Source: an uncultured Verrucomicrobiota bacterium (GTDB taxonomy: Bacteria > Verrucomicrobiota > Kiritimatiellia > RFP12 > UBA1067). Taken from it: DNA of 9,787 nucleotides. The notes beneath the pieces were generated by a model. That model searched no databases, was not told where the DNA came from, and saw nothing but the letters and a program-made list of their open reading frames with translations. Every line of letters starts with the position of its first letter. Within the stretch, counting starts at the first letter, position 1. Made by a program: the position numbers and the translations under genes. The stretch is from positions 1 through 9,787 of the forward strand of contig CAMPAF010000096.1 of assembly GCA_946631535.1 (NCBI GenBank). The letters are read 5' to 3'. Shown one piece after another: positions 1 to 6,597 of this stretch.

Positions 1-653
1 CGTTGAAGGAACTCGCCGCGAAGATGATCCCGGCGGCGTACTCCGACATCCACAAAATCGACGAGCGCGTGTTCGACATCAATCACGGACTTTGCGACCT
101 AGCCGAGAAGGGCGAGTGGCGAGGCTTCGTCGGCATCCTCTCCGGGATCGTGAAGGAGAACTTCGCGGTACGCGACGCGGTGGAGGGCGAGAAGGTGGTG
201 CAATCCACCCTCGTCGCCCTGCTGACTGCCGCGAAGGGACCGTACCTCGTGAGCCACGAGCGCGAGGCGGGTGGCGGCTTCTACGATCTTGCGCTTGCAC
301 CGCGTCTCGACCGCTGGCCGGACATCGCGCACGCCGCGCTCATCGAGATGAAGTACGTGAAGGCGGGCGATCCCGCGCCCACGCCGGAACAGCTCGCCGA
401 CATCAAGGCGAAGGCGATTGACCAGCTCGACAGGTACTCTTCCGATCCAGCGCTCGTCGCCAAGTGGCATTTGTGCTGTTTAAATGAGACTGGCGATGCG
501 CTTCCTACGGGACGCCGCCAAGATGGCGGCTCCCCATATGGAGAGCCGCCGTCCCGGCGGCGCACTGGGACAACGGACGTCTCGTCCGTTGCCCTCCATC
601 GCCTCGTCCTCGTGTTCCACGGTGGCGACTGCGTGCTCCACGAAGAGGTTTGA
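1..653 (+). CDS. AAA-ATPase-like / PD-(D/E)XK (DUF1703-type) protein, 3' part only, interrupted near its C-terminus
   Basis: The reading frame is open from the left edge. The first usable start would be a TTG at 3, so the gene very probably begins upstream and only its C-terminal nuclease-like half is visible. Counting from that TTG, the PD-(D/E)XK signature is clear: Asp95 in FYDLAL, then Glu115 and Lys117 in IEMK, followed by the QLDRY helix near 141-145. This is the fold found in the C-terminal domain (PDDEXK_9/DUF1703) of a large, usually multicopy family whose N-terminal half is an AAA-ATPase-like domain. The biological role of the family is not established. After KWHL (residue 157) about 40 residues are encoded by a hairpin cluster. 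The protein then resumes with RLVLVFHGGDCVLHEEV, which looks like the family's normal last strand, and stops at 651-653. I infer an in-frame insertion that may or may not leave the protein functional. A paralogous N-terminus lies at 9322. Confidence 0.75.
   Translation, partial: LKELAAKMIPAAYSDIHKIDERVFDINHGLCDLAEKGEWRGFVGILSGIVKENFAVRDAVEGEKVVQSTLVALLTAAKGPYLVSHEREAGGGFYDLALAPRLDRWPDIAHAALIEMKYVKAGDPAPTPEQLADIKAKAIDQLDRYSSDPALVAKWHLCCLNETGDALPTGRRQDGGSPYGEPPSRRRTGTTDVSSVALHRLVLVFHGGDCVLHEEV
514..561. repeat. Two head-to-head REP-like hairpin units (BIME-like)
   Basis: Two 25-bp units face each other and overlap at a CATATG palindrome (535-540). The right unit (537-561) reads TATGGAGA followed by a 7-bp stem, GCCGCCG-TCC-CGGCGGC. 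The left unit (538-514, minus strand) reads TATGGGGA followed by GCCGCCA-TCT-TGGCGGC. The closing pair is G:C in one and A:T in the other, with both stems perfect. A third copy lies at 9637-9661. A GGAG/GGGG tetranucleotide at the foot of a short GC-rich hairpin, and inverted pairing, are typical of REP elements mobilised by RAYT (TnpA-REP) proteins. No such gene is in the window, so that link is inference. The cluster lies inside the coding frame of the preceding gene. Confidence 0.75.
571..591. repeat. Perfect 9-bp inverted repeat with TCT loop, part of the hairpin cluster
   Basis: CAACGGACG and CGTCCGTTG form a perfect 9-bp stem with the three-base loop TCT, 9 bp downstream of the paired REP-like units. 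The loop matches that of the other hairpins, although the stem differs. It is translated in frame as part of the interrupted nuclease-family gene. No T-run follows, so it does not look like an intrinsic terminator. Confidence 0.7.
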
Positions 654-655
654 CG

Positions 656-670
656 GCCTCGCGGCGAGGC
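656..670 (+). other. Short hairpin just after the stop codon of the first gene
   Basis: GCCTCG-CGG-CGAGGC is a 6-bp perfect stem starting 3 bp after the TGA at 651-653. No T-tract follows, so it is at best a weak or atypical terminator or an mRNA 3'-end stabiliser. An alternative pairing (GGCAGC 668-673 with GCTGCC 689-694) overlaps it and ends just before the ribosome binding site of the next gene. That arrangement could be chance in GC-rich DNA. Confidence 0.3.
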
Positions 671-710
671 AGCACGAGCCGTTCGCACGCTGCCACATAA
701 GGAGAGATGC

Positions 711-2825
711 ATGAAAAAGATTGTTGTTGTTCTGTCCGTGTTGTTGGAGGCGTCGCTTGTGCCCTGCGTGGCGGGGGCGGTGACGAACGCCTATTACCGC
801 GCCGAACTTGAGACGCGCGGCGGCGTGACGCGGCTTGCCGGGCTCGTGAAGGTGCAGAAGGGCGGCGACGTGTGCGTGCCGGGCACGTGGACGGTGCCGG
901 GGGGCACCGAGGCCGTCGCGTTCGAGAACGGGCGCATCGTCGTGAAGGGGAAGGTCACGTTCGACGCGGACGGCGCGGCGTTTGAGCTGACGGGACGCGG
1001 CGTGACGTTCGGCAACGGGGCAGGCCGCTGGCAGGTCGGGCTCGACGGCAAGCGGACGAACGTGACGAGGAACGGATTTACGCTGGAGCCGCATCCGGAC
1101 ACGCCCGGCGACGTGACGTGGCTCGACTTCACGTGGCAGAGCGTGCCGCCCGCGCTCGATCCCGCGCAGCTCGCGATCAACCGGGGACGCCGGATCAAGT
1201 TCATGCATCCGCTGCCGCGTCTGCGCAACGGCCCCGTGCAGTGCAGCGTGAACAACAACCCTGAACTCGCGGTCCCCGGCGTGCTGACCGCCCAGGGCAA
1301 GGACATCGGGTTCTTCATGAAGACGCTGCGCGACGTGGTGGCGGCGAACCGGCGGCTCATCTTCCTGGACGGCAAGGCGATCGTCTGCAACCACAACTGG
1401 ATCCGCGACCACGCGCACCAGATGAAGGGCTGGTGCCACTGGGAGCGCGACTGCCTCTCGTTCCTCCAGCTGATCATCGACACGCAGCGGGCTGACGGCA
1501 TGTTCTACGAGCTCGTCAAGCAGATGGACGACGGGCACTGGACGATGGTGGACGACACGAGCCGCGTGCTGTTCCCCGAGGACAACCTGGCGCTGGCGCG
1601 TCTCGACCTGGAGGCGGACGTGGAGTACGTGACGGTCGAGGCCGCGCATCTCTACTGGCGGATGACGGGCGACGACAGGTGGATGGCGTCCGTGCTGCCC
1701 AAACTTGAGAAGGCCATCGACTGGCAGACGAGCGATCCGCAGCATTGGAACGCGGAATACGGCCTCTGCATCCGTCCGTTCACGATCGACACGTGGGACT
1801 TCGTGCCGATGACGTCCACGGGGCCGGACCGCCGCATCCACCCGTGGGAGCCGATGCCCGCGTTCCACGGCGACAACACGGGTGTGTGGCAGGCGATGGG
1901 GCAGCTCGCCGCGATGAACGAACGCCTCGGGCGCGCGGACCGGGCGGCCGCCTGGCGCGCCCGCGCCGACGCGCTGAAGGCGAACATCTTCAAGCATCTC
2001 TGGAACGGGCGCTTCTTCACTCACCAGAAGTTCCTCGGCACCGACAAGGGCATCGACGACAAGGAGAACGAACGTCTTTCGCTTTCCGACGCCTACGCGC
2101 TCAACCGGGGCATCCTCACGTTGGGGCAGAAGCGGTCGATCGTCGAGGAATACCAGCGGCGGCGCGCCACCACGGGGGCGTTCGCCGAATGGTTTACGAT
2201 CGATCCGCCCTACGAGCCGACGTTCGGTCCGCACAAGGCCGACACCTACGTGAACGGGGCGATCTCGCCGTTTACGGCGGGCGAACTCGCGAAGGGCGCG
2301 TTCGAGTGTGGCTATGAGGCGTACGGCTGGGACATTCTCCAGCGGTTCATGAAGATGGTGGCGAAGGACGGCGCGGTCTACTTCCTGTACAATCCCAAGG
2401 GGGGTAATTCCACTACGGCGTACATGGGGCCGAGCGCGTGGGGCGCAGCCGCCCTGCTGAGCGCGGTGGACGAGGGGCTTGCCGGCATCGCCAACGCGGG
2501 GTTCGGCTACGACGAGATTACGTTCTCGCCGCGCTGGCCCGTCACGCCGTACCGCGAGCTGCGCTACTTCACCGGATACGAGAGCGTCGGGCGTTATGTG
2601 GATTGCCGATACGTCCAGACGGAAGAAGGGTTCCGCTACCATCTGCGCAGTCCGGCGAAGAAGATCAAGGCGCATCTGCTCGTGCCGTCGGGCAAGGCGC
2701 CGAAGTCTCTGCGCGTGAACGGCGCGGAAACACCATTTACGCTTTCGGCCGTCGGTGAATCGCGGTATGTCGATGCCGCCGTCACGCCTCAAGACGGCAT
2801 TGCCGACTTTGAAGTTGTGTACTGA
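711..2825 (+). CDS. Exported six-hairpin-type ((alpha/alpha)6 barrel) glycoside hydrolase, family unassigned
   Basis: A 704-residue protein. The ATG at 711 is preceded by AAGGAG (699-704) at 6 bp, and the N-terminus is a signal peptide: KK, then a hydrophobic run, cleavage likely after Ala23. Residues about 25-190 resemble an N-terminal beta-domain. From about 210 onward the pattern is that of a six-hairpin glycosidase: NHNWIRDHAHQ (227-237, Asp233), helical pairs with VEAAHLYWRMTGD and FHGDNTGVWQAM, an acidic AEWFTIDPPYEP segment (Glu493) and the YVNGAISPF motif (513-521) that usually lines the barrel mouth. Asp233 and Glu493 are my candidate acid/base residues, not established ones. A C-terminal beta-rich part begins around GYDEITFSPRWP, as in rhamnosidase-like and GH15-like enzymes. 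The export signal places it in the periplasm or outside. No promoter is evident in the 57 bp upstream; a hairpin-terminator candidate follows at 2855. Substrate unknown. Confidence 0.75.
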   Translation: MKKIVVVLSVLLEASLVPCVAGAVTNAYYRAELETRGGVTRLAGLVKVQKGGDVCVPGTWTVPGGTEAVAFENGRIVVKGKVTFDADGAAFELTGRGVTFGNGAGRWQVGLDGKRTNVTRNGFTLEPHPDTPGDVTWLDFTWQSVPPALDPAQLAINRGRRIKFMHPLPRLRNGPVQCSVNNNPELAVPGVLTAQGKDIGFFMKTLRDVVAANRRLIFLDGKAIVCNHNWIRDHAHQMKGWCHWERDCLSFLQLIIDTQRADGMFYELVKQMDDGHWTMVDDTSRVLFPEDNLALARLDLEADVEYVTVEAAHLYWRMTGDDRWMASVLPKLEKAIDWQTSDPQHWNAEYGLCIRPFTIDTWDFVPMTSTGPDRRIHPWEPMPAFHGDNTGVWQAMGQLAAMNERLGRADRAAAWRARADALKANIFKHLWNGRFFTHQKFLGTDKGIDDKENERLSLSDAYALNRGILTLGQKRSIVEEYQRRRATTGAFAEWFTIDPPYEPTFGPHKADTYVNGAISPFTAGELAKGAFECGYEAYGWDILQRFMKMVAKDGAVYFLYNPKGGNSTTAYMGPSAWGAAALLSAVDEGLAGIANAGFGYDEITFSPRWPVTPYRELRYFTGYESVGRYVDCRYVQTEEGFRYHLRSPAKKIKAHLLVPSGKAPKSLRVNGAETPFTLSAVGESRYVDAAVTPQDGIADFEVVY

Positions 2826-2854
2826 TTTCATGCTACGGCACCGATGTTTTCCGA

Positions 2855-2872
2855 CTGCCCCAGGCAGGTTTT
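2855..2872 (+). terminator. Candidate intrinsic terminator of the glycoside hydrolase gene
   Basis: CTGCC-CCA-GGCAG forms a 5-bp GC-rich stem with a three-base loop, followed by G and TTTT (2869-2872), 30 bp after the stop codon. The stem is short, so termination could be partial. It lies inside the spacer of the downstream promoter, and its T-run forms part of that promoter's shared TTTT motif. Confidence 0.4.
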
Positions 2873-2882
2873 ATGCTATACT
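2869..2882 (+). promoter_or_regulatory. Extended -10 promoter of the metallophosphoesterase gene, leaderless arrangement
   Basis: TGC followed by TATACT (2877-2882) is an extended -10 element, preceded by TTTT at 2869-2872. Only 7 bp separate TATACT from the ATG at 2890, so transcription would start at or next to the start codon. A -35 box is weak (CTGCCC, 2855-2860). The same core is found upstream of the genes at 6555 (minus strand) and 9322. Confidence 0.6.
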
Positions 2883-2889
2883 AAGCAAC

Positions 2890-3822
2890 ATGATAATCTC
2901 TAGACGTACATTTCTCTCCGGCATTGCGGCAACGGCTGGCACGCATGCGCTGGCGGACATTCCCGCCCAACCATATCCTCGGCATGACCCGAGTCTTGCC
3001 GTGTTCATCTCGGACCTGCACATCAACGGACTCCGCGATGAGGTGCCGACGCACCTGTACGAAGAGCAGTGCTTCCGGCAGGCTGTGGCGAAGATACTGG
3101 CGCTCAGGCCGCTGCCTGCGCACGTGGTGTGCTTCGGCGACATCGCCTACCACTGGGGACAGTCTGAGGACTACGCGCTCGCGGCGAAGCTGTTCCAGCC
3201 TTTGCTGGATGCGGGCATCAAGCTGACGCTCGGGCTCGGCAACCACGACCGGCGCGACAACTTCCTCGTGCAGTGGCCGTCCTACGCGAAATCGACGCTC
3301 GTTCCCGGGCGCATCGTCTCGAAGGTGGAGATGCCGTACGCGGATCTGCTGATGCTTGACACCAGCAACGCCAAGTCCGTAGAGAAGAAGAGCAAATCGT
3401 ATCCCGGCGACTGCAGCAAGGAAGAGCGCGACTGGCTGGCCGCGACGCTGAAGGCCGCCACGAAGCCAATCATCACCTGCTCGCACCACCGTCCGAACGA
3501 GGACAAGGTGGGACTGGCGGACCTGCTGCATGGTTCGTCCGCCTGCAAGGGACACGTCTACGGCCACTGGCACCGCTGGTTCCGCGATTTCATCCACATG
3601 GGCTGGAATCCGCAGAAGGTGTTCCCGATTTCCTGCCTACCGTCCACCGGACACTGGGGCGACATCGGGTTCGTGACGTTCCGCACGTTCCCCGACCGTG
3701 CGACGCTGACGCTTCACCAGTACGACTTCTTCTTCACGGGCGGACCTGGCGACGGGCAAACCTTCCGCGACGACATCGTCCGCGAGAAGAACGGGCAGAC
3801 GTGCACGTTCCGCCTTTCGTAG
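2890..3822 (+). CDS. Tat-exported calcineurin-like metallophosphoesterase
   Basis: A 310-residue protein of the calcineurin-like phosphoesterase superfamily, which uses two metal ions to hydrolyse phosphomono- or diesters. The metal-ligand motifs appear in order: DLH (Asp42, His44), GD (83-84), GNHD (117-120), a lone histidine segment SHHRP (198-202) and GHWH (225-228). The N-terminus carries a twin-arginine motif, SRRTFL (4-9), before a small-residue stretch ending near AHALAD-like residues 19-23. This predicts export of a folded, metal-loaded enzyme. I chose ATG 2890 over in-frame starts further upstream because it puts the Tat motif at the N-terminus, sits 7 bp after a strong extended -10, and avoids overlap with the preceding gene. 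No Shine-Dalgarno is visible, consistent with a leaderless mRNA. The stop lies 6 bp from the stop of the converging phosphatase gene. Substrate unknown. Confidence 0.88.
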   Translation: MIISRRTFLSGIAATAGTHALADIPAQPYPRHDPSLAVFISDLHINGLRDEVPTHLYEEQCFRQAVAKILALRPLPAHVVCFGDIAYHWGQSEDYALAAKLFQPLLDAGIKLTLGLGNHDRRDNFLVQWPSYAKSTLVPGRIVSKVEMPYADLLMLDTSNAKSVEKKSKSYPGDCSKEERDWLAATLKAATKPIITCSHHRPNEDKVGLADLLHGSSACKGHVYGHWHRWFRDFIHMGWNPQKVFPISCLPSTGHWGDIGFVTFRTFPDRATLTLHQYDFFFTGGPGDGQTFRDDIVREKNGQTCTFRLS

Positions 3823-3828
3823 CGGTCC

Positions 3829-4956
3829 TCACGGCTCCAGCATCAACGCCCGGAACTTCTCGATGTCGGCGTCGGTGAATCCGGCGGACTTGACGTATGC
3901 GACGATCTTCTCGTTGATGTTCGCGCCTGGGAAAGGCTCGAACACCTTCACGAGCTTGCTGAATCGCGTGCGGTGGCCGAAGTCGAGCTTCTCCTTCTGG
4001 AACGCGGTCACCTCCCAGTCGCGCCAAAGTTCCTCCTCGTCGACGCCAAGCAGCCCGTTGAGGATGAACGCGAGCGAGCCGGTGCGGTCCGCGCCGGCGA
4101 TGCAGTGGAAGTCGATCGGGTAGTTCTTTTCGTCTAGGAATACGCGGAACGCGTTCGTGAACGCGCTCTTGCCTGGATCCTTGGCCATGCCGCTGTAGGC
4201 CGAAGACGATATCTTGATCCACTTCACCTCCGGTCCAAGCGGGGAGCCGGTCATGCCGAAGCACTCGCGGTCGGAGCGCAGGTCGAGATCCGTGCGGATG
4301 CCCAGCACGTCTTTCGCGTACGCGCGCGAAGCGTCGGTGAGAGTCTCCTTGCCAGGCACCATGCCGCCCTTGGACTTGGAATTGCGCGCATTGGCGTTGA
4401 GTCCTGCCGAGCGGTAGACGCGCCCCTGGCGCACGCGACGGCCGCCAAGTCCAACGCGTCCGCCGAGATCGCGCATGTTGTGCACGCGGCTCAGGTGGAT
4501 CAACCGTGGCGCGATGTCCTCCGTGCGGAATGTGCCCTCCGCGCGCAGCTTCGCGCCGTCGCTCGCCACGCCCTTGACCCGCCACTTGTAGTCGCAGGCA
4601 ATCTCGAGGTTGTCGATCTCGATGGAGTTCTTGTGCGTCTTCGCGTTGAACACCACCGCGCCGTCCTTCGCGCGCCGCACCTTGACGCTCCATACCGCGC
4701 CGGTGGGTACGGACGCCGTGCAATTCCAGGAAAGGAGAGTCTTCTGGGGACGGTCACCGAATTTCGCGATACGCTTGCGCTCTGCGGGGTCGGCGAACTG
4801 CTTCTCGCGCTCGGCGCGTGGCTGTGCGAGGTAGGTCTTCATGTCCGCAGTGAGGATCGGCACGGTCGCTCCCTCTTTTGGCGAGACGATCTCGAGCGGC
4901 GCGGCTGACGCCACAAACAGAGTGCCCGCAAGGGCGGCTAGAATCAAGTTGCGCAT
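3829..4956 (-). CDS. Exported tyrosine/serine protein phosphatase-family (Y_phosphatase3-like) protein
   Basis: A 375-residue protein with a Sec-type signal peptide (cleavage near Ala18/19), a beta-sandwich-like N-terminal part resembling a fibronectin-III or surface-binding domain (about 20-145), and a Cys-dependent phosphatase domain. The domain begins with NMRDLGG (160-166), typical of the Y_phosphatase3 family, and contains the P-loop HCIAGADRTG (284-293) with nucleophile Cys285 and phosphate-binding Arg291; all key residues are present. I chose ATG 4956 because AGGAG (4968-4964) lies 7 bases upstream of it but only 1 base from the ATG at 4962. The gene follows the DUF4832-type gene by 39 bp on the same strand, so the two probably form one transcript. 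Family members act on phosphoproteins, phosphoinositides or other phosphoesters; the substrate here cannot be read, but export argues against an ordinary cytoplasmic signalling role. Confidence 0.85.
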   Translation of the reverse strand: MRNLILAALAGTLFVASAAPLEIVSPKEGATVPILTADMKTYLAQPRAEREKQFADPAERKRIAKFGDRPQKTLLSWNCTASVPTGAVWSVKVRRAKDGAVVFNAKTHKNSIEIDNLEIACDYKWRVKGVASDGAKLRAEGTFRTEDIAPRLIHLSRVHNMRDLGGRVGLGGRRVRQGRVYRSAGLNANARNSKSKGGMVPGKETLTDASRAYAKDVLGIRTDLDLRSDRECFGMTGSPLGPEVKWIKISSSAYSGMAKDPGKSAFTNAFRVFLDEKNYPIDFHCIAGADRTGSLAFILNGLLGVDEEELWRDWEVTAFQKEKLDFGHRTRFSKLVKVFEPFPGANINEKIVAYVKSAGFTDADIEKFRALMLEP

Positions 4957-4995
4957 TTTCATTCTCCTATTCTTTTCGACGATGAAGGCGGCACG

Positions 4996-6555
4996 TCATT
5001 CGGTGACGACGATCTTGCCGACGGGATAGCGGCGGTTCTGTCCGCCCTTCAGCGGAAGGGCGAGGCGCGGCGTGCCGTCGGGGTCGCCGAGCGACGCGCA
5101 GAGCGTGTAGGAGCCGGGCGTCAGCGTGGGCACGCGCGTGTCGGTGGCGTAGTTCCCGATCTTGTTGTGGACCGTGTACACCCACACGCCGTCGTTGATC
5201 TGCGGGATTTCGCCGGTCCAGCCGAACGTGCAGGTGGTGGTGCGCGTGACGGGATGTTCCGTGCCGCCTGCCTTGGGAAGGGCGTCGGCGAAGTCGTAGG
5301 CGTCGTCCGTTGAGACCCACGCCACGCGACCCTTGTCGTCTACGAGCGACCACGCGAGCGTGGCGCCCTTGTAGCGGCGGGCGAGGCCGACGTTAACCCA
5401 CGTGGACTTGACCGTGACGGGTTGGCCGAGCTTGACCGTCTCGGGGTAGTCCACCTCGCGCAGCTCGAAGCGGTAGCCGATCCGGCGCGCGGCGCGCGCG
5501 TAGGCGTCCTTCGAGTTGTCGTAGATCTCCTTCGGCCAGCCGTGCAGGGAGAGCCAGGTGGCGTGGTAGGCCTCGACGGACTCGACGAGCTTCTCGTCGC
5601 TCCACGCGCCGCGGTCGCGCGAGAGGTTGTAGTGCTCGTGCTCCACGAAGACGGGCGCGGCGGGGGCGAAGTAATCGGCCCAGTTCGCGTGGAACCACCA
5701 GGGGTGCGGCTTGAGCCGCGCGGGAATCATCTCAGGAGTGAACACGAGGATCGAGTCGTCACGGAAGCCGAAGCCGATGTCGTGCGCCTGCTTCATGAGG
5801 GGAACCTCCGCCGCAGGGCGAGGATCTGACGAACCGGCCTGGTCGTCGATGCAGAGGAGCGTCGTGTTGGGGAACAGGCGTCTATGAAGCTCGTAGTGGA
5901 GATGGAACGCCTCGCGTGGGTCGCGTCCCTGCGCCTTCATCTCGCGTTCATAGGCGCGGGTATGGCCTTCGCCCCACATGCCGATCGTCCCGATGTCCAT
6001 GAACGCCACGTGTGACTTGCCGTCGTAGCGGCGTGCCATGGCCCTGAGGAAGTTCTCGAGCTTCTTGAGGAACACGGGATCGCCGTAGTCGGGTTCCCAG
6101 ATGTCGGTCTCCGAGCCCGGCGGCACCTTCCCGTAGATCTTGGCCATCTTCATCTTGAAGAACCAGCCCTTGGCGCCGGCGTCCTTGACCCATTCGGGCG
6201 TCGCGTAGGTGTAGCGGGACTCGCAGCAGGTCACGCGGAAGCCGATCTGCTTGCCGGCCGCGATCCACGGGGCGGCGTAGCTGTCGATGATGTCCCAGCG
6301 GTACTGTCCCTCCTGCGGCTCCAGGAGGCACCACGGCAGGCGGAAGTAGATGGTCGAGACGCCGGGGAACCAGTCGAGCACGTCGCCGCGCTCCTGCAGC
6401 TGGCCGTACGCCCACTGCCGGTTCGAGTAATGGAACATCACGAGCCCCATGTCGGGGTTGACGAGGATGTCGTCCGTGTTTTCGGGCCGCACGACGACGG
6501 CCTGCGCCGCGCAGCAGGCGGCGAACACGGCGGTTGCGAGAATCTTCTTGTTCAT
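4996..6555 (-). CDS. Exported DUF4832-type beta/alpha-barrel glycosidase-like protein
   Basis: A 519-residue protein with a signal peptide (MNKK then a hydrophobic, Ala/Cys-rich run to about residue 19). The body starts with NPDMGLVMF and continues through FRLPWCLLEPQEGQYRW, a hallmark of clan GH-A-like beta/alpha barrels. A candidate acid/base is Glu196 in MWGEGHT, and FVEHEHY (Glu305, Glu307) may hold the nucleophile; these are inferred by position. The last about 140 residues form a beta-sandwich with the VTVKSTWVNVGLA pattern of DUF4832. ATG 6555 has AGGA (6565-6562) six bases upstream and places the signal peptide at the N-terminus. An in-frame ATG at 6597, just after the -10 box, would add 14 residues (MAEENNHLRLTGKA) and bury the signal. 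Probably the first gene of an operon with the downstream phosphatase. Hydrolase function is likely, substrate unknown. Confidence 0.75.
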   Translation of the reverse strand: MNKKILATAVFAACCAAQAVVVRPENTDDILVNPDMGLVMFHYSNRQWAYGQLQERGDVLDWFPGVSTIYFRLPWCLLEPQEGQYRWDIIDSYAAPWIAAGKQIGFRVTCCESRYTYATPEWVKDAGAKGWFFKMKMAKIYGKVPPGSETDIWEPDYGDPVFLKKLENFLRAMARRYDGKSHVAFMDIGTIGMWGEGHTRAYEREMKAQGRDPREAFHLHYELHRRLFPNTTLLCIDDQAGSSDPRPAAEVPLMKQAHDIGFGFRDDSILVFTPEMIPARLKPHPWWFHANWADYFAPAAPVFVEHEHYNLSRDRGAWSDEKLVESVEAYHATWLSLHGWPKEIYDNSKDAYARAARRIGYRFELREVDYPETVKLGQPVTVKSTWVNVGLARRYKGATLAWSLVDDKGRVAWVSTDDAYDFADALPKAGGTEHPVTRTTTCTFGWTGEIPQINDGVWVYTVHNKIGNYATDTRVPTLTPGSYTLCASLGDPDGTPRLALPLKGGQNRRYPVGKIVVTE

Positions 6556-6597
6556 GGCTTTTCCTGTTAGTCGGAGGTGGTTGTTTTCTTCTGCCAT

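Noticed and set aside
481..488. TAAATGAG upstream of the hairpins at both loci (481-488 and 9620-9627)
   Set aside because: The match is eight bases, at different distances from the unit (25 and 9 bp), and at the right locus it is explained by the codons ending a reading frame. Probably chance.
650..678. TTGACG at 650-655 as a -35 box for the glycosidase gene
   Set aside because: No -10-like hexamer lies at 16-18 bp spacing (CACGAG at 673-678), and the box overlaps the preceding stop codon.
480..2831. A 783-codon open frame on the minus strand antisense to the glycoside hydrolase
   Set aside because: It is Arg/His/Val-rich, low in lysine and without recognisable domains. It mirrors GC-rich third positions of the plus-strand gene, which has a signal peptide, a ribosome binding site and family motifs.
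2755..2889. Upstream in-frame extension (45 codons) of the metallophosphoesterase
   Set aside because: It would overlap the end of the glycosidase gene, run through the terminator hairpin and promoter, and push the twin-arginine motif away from the N-terminus.
3734..4723. A 329-codon minus-strand frame overlapping the phosphatase gene
   Set aside because: It is an alternative frame of the phosphatase gene with Arg/Gly-rich composition and no motif. The phosphatase frame has an intact CX5R loop.
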